From positions 1 to 6,388 of the forward strand of contig LNFD01000178.1 in the NCBI GenBank assembly GCA_001464255.1: a stretch of DNA of 6,388 nt, given 5' to 3'. Position 1 is the first letter of the stretch, and the number at the start of each line of letters is the position of its first letter. Position numbers and translations under genes: made by a program. The notes under the pieces were generated by a model. That model saw nothing but the letters and a program-made list of their open reading frames with translations, had not been told where the DNA came from and did not search any database. This DNA is from Actinomycetales bacterium Ga0077552 (GTDB lineage Bacteria; Actinomycetota; Actinomycetes; Actinomycetales; Microbacteriaceae). Below are positions 6,180 through 6,388 of the stretch, piece after piece.

Positions 6180-6247
6180 CCGATGGACGACCAGAAGGCA
6201 CGGCGTACAAGGGCGGCCCGCCAGGGTCGCCCGTACATCGGCGACTA
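6163..6247 (+). repeat. 16-bp direct repeat of the aldehyde dehydrogenase 3' end
   Basis: CGTACATCGGCGACTA occurs at 6163-6178, covering the last codons and stop of the dehydrogenase, and again at 6232-6247. The copies start 69 bp apart, exactly 23 codons, so the second copy again reads YIGD-stop in the same frame. The 53 bp between them hold a terminator-like hairpin. A 16-bp perfect match this close is unlikely by chance, even in GC-rich DNA. The origin, such as partial tandem duplication, insertion or slippage, is not clear. Confidence 0.85.
6205..6236 (+). terminator. Terminator-like hairpin after the aldehyde dehydrogenase
   Basis: GGGCGGCCC (6211-6219) and GGGTCGCCC (6224-6232) form a 9-bp stem with a GCCA loop. 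GTAC on both sides (6205-6208 and 6233-6236) can pair further after a two-base bulge. One pair is G-U in the plus-strand RNA but would be A-C on the other strand, so the hairpin suits the rightward transcript. No U-tract follows, as is often the case in high-GC actinobacteria. It begins 31 bp after the dehydrogenase stop and ends before the next gene. Confidence 0.55.
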
Positions 6248-6271
6248 ACTGGGTTTCAGGCGGGGGGCGCC

Positions 6272-6388
6272 ATGGATGATCGGCCGGAGGACACCGACGA
6301 CACGGTGCTGCGCCCGCGCGCGCCGGGCCGACCCGGCGCGGCGACGTCCGAGCCCGACCTCGACGACACGATCGTGCGGCTCGTCGAG
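6272..6388 (+). CDS. Unidentified acidic protein, N-terminal part only
   Basis: An open frame from the ATG at 6272 runs to the right edge (39 codons) without a stop. The visible part is hydrophilic and rich in Asp, Arg, Pro and Thr, with no signal peptide or membrane segment. It contains two similar short motifs, DDTVLRPR (residues 9-16) and DDTIVR (31-36), separated by a Gly/Pro/Ala-rich linker. A G-rich stretch (6262-6267) precedes the ATG but is a poor ribosome site at short spacing. I do not recognise the family. Repeated DDT-hydrophobic-R motifs in a disordered N-terminus recall phosphothreonine-type targets of actinobacterial Ser/Thr kinases and FHA proteins, but that is a guess. The frame is likely real given codon use and its position after the terminator. 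Confidence 0.6.
   Translation, partial: MDDRPEDTDDTVLRPRAPGRPGAATSEPDLDDTIVRLVE

Noticed and set aside
6183..6248. 21-codon open frame between the dehydrogenase and the next gene
   Set aside because: It has no clear ribosome site, overlaps the hairpin, and its last codons are simply the duplicated tail of the dehydrogenase. Kept as part of the duplication finding, not as a gene.

Overview
The window is very GC-rich, and every real gene uses mostly G or C in the third codon position. That, two divergent promoters that look leaderless, and the sequence style of the enzymes suggest a high-GC actinobacterium. A Microbacteriaceae-like organism is my best guess, but this is inference from sequence style, not from a marker gene. 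All bases belong to genes or to short gaps; no gap exceeds about 125 bp. I see no tRNA, rRNA, CRISPR array, transposase or integrase.

Layout. A divergent regulatory region at 4620-4742 separates two transcription units. Leftward (minus strand) runs an apparent operon: an Lrp/AsnC-family regulator (4619-4152), a class III PLP-dependent aminotransferase (start 4065 or 4155, end 2644), an FAD-dependent amine oxidoreductase of the DAO/PuuB type (2620-1280) and a TspO/MBR membrane protein (1283-768). After a 116-bp gap comes a second, paralogous TspO/MBR gene (651 to beyond the left edge). Rightward (plus strand) runs an aldehyde dehydrogenase resembling gamma-aminobutyraldehyde dehydrogenase (4743-6179). 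It is followed by a terminator-like hairpin inside a short direct repeat and then by the first 39 codons of an unidentified acidic protein (6272 to the right edge).

How the genes may work together. The aminotransferase and the flavin oxidoreductase can each turn a primary amine, such as putrescine, another diamine or a gamma-glutamylated polyamine, into an aldehyde. The aldehyde dehydrogenase would oxidise that aldehyde to the acid, for example 4-aminobutyraldehyde to GABA. The Lrp-type regulator is placed to control both directions from the shared region. That region holds a perfect 17-bp palindrome plus a second inverted copy of its 7-bp core, lying between the two -35 elements. The polyamine/diamine assignment rests on family resemblance and gene context; the substrate is not proven by the sequence.

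The least expected features are the tandem TspO pair, with the first TspO translationally overlapping the catabolic operon; the well-formed operator candidate; the paired leaderless promoters; and the 16-bp in-frame duplication of the aldehyde dehydrogenase tail around the hairpin. The enzymes themselves are ordinary members of known families.
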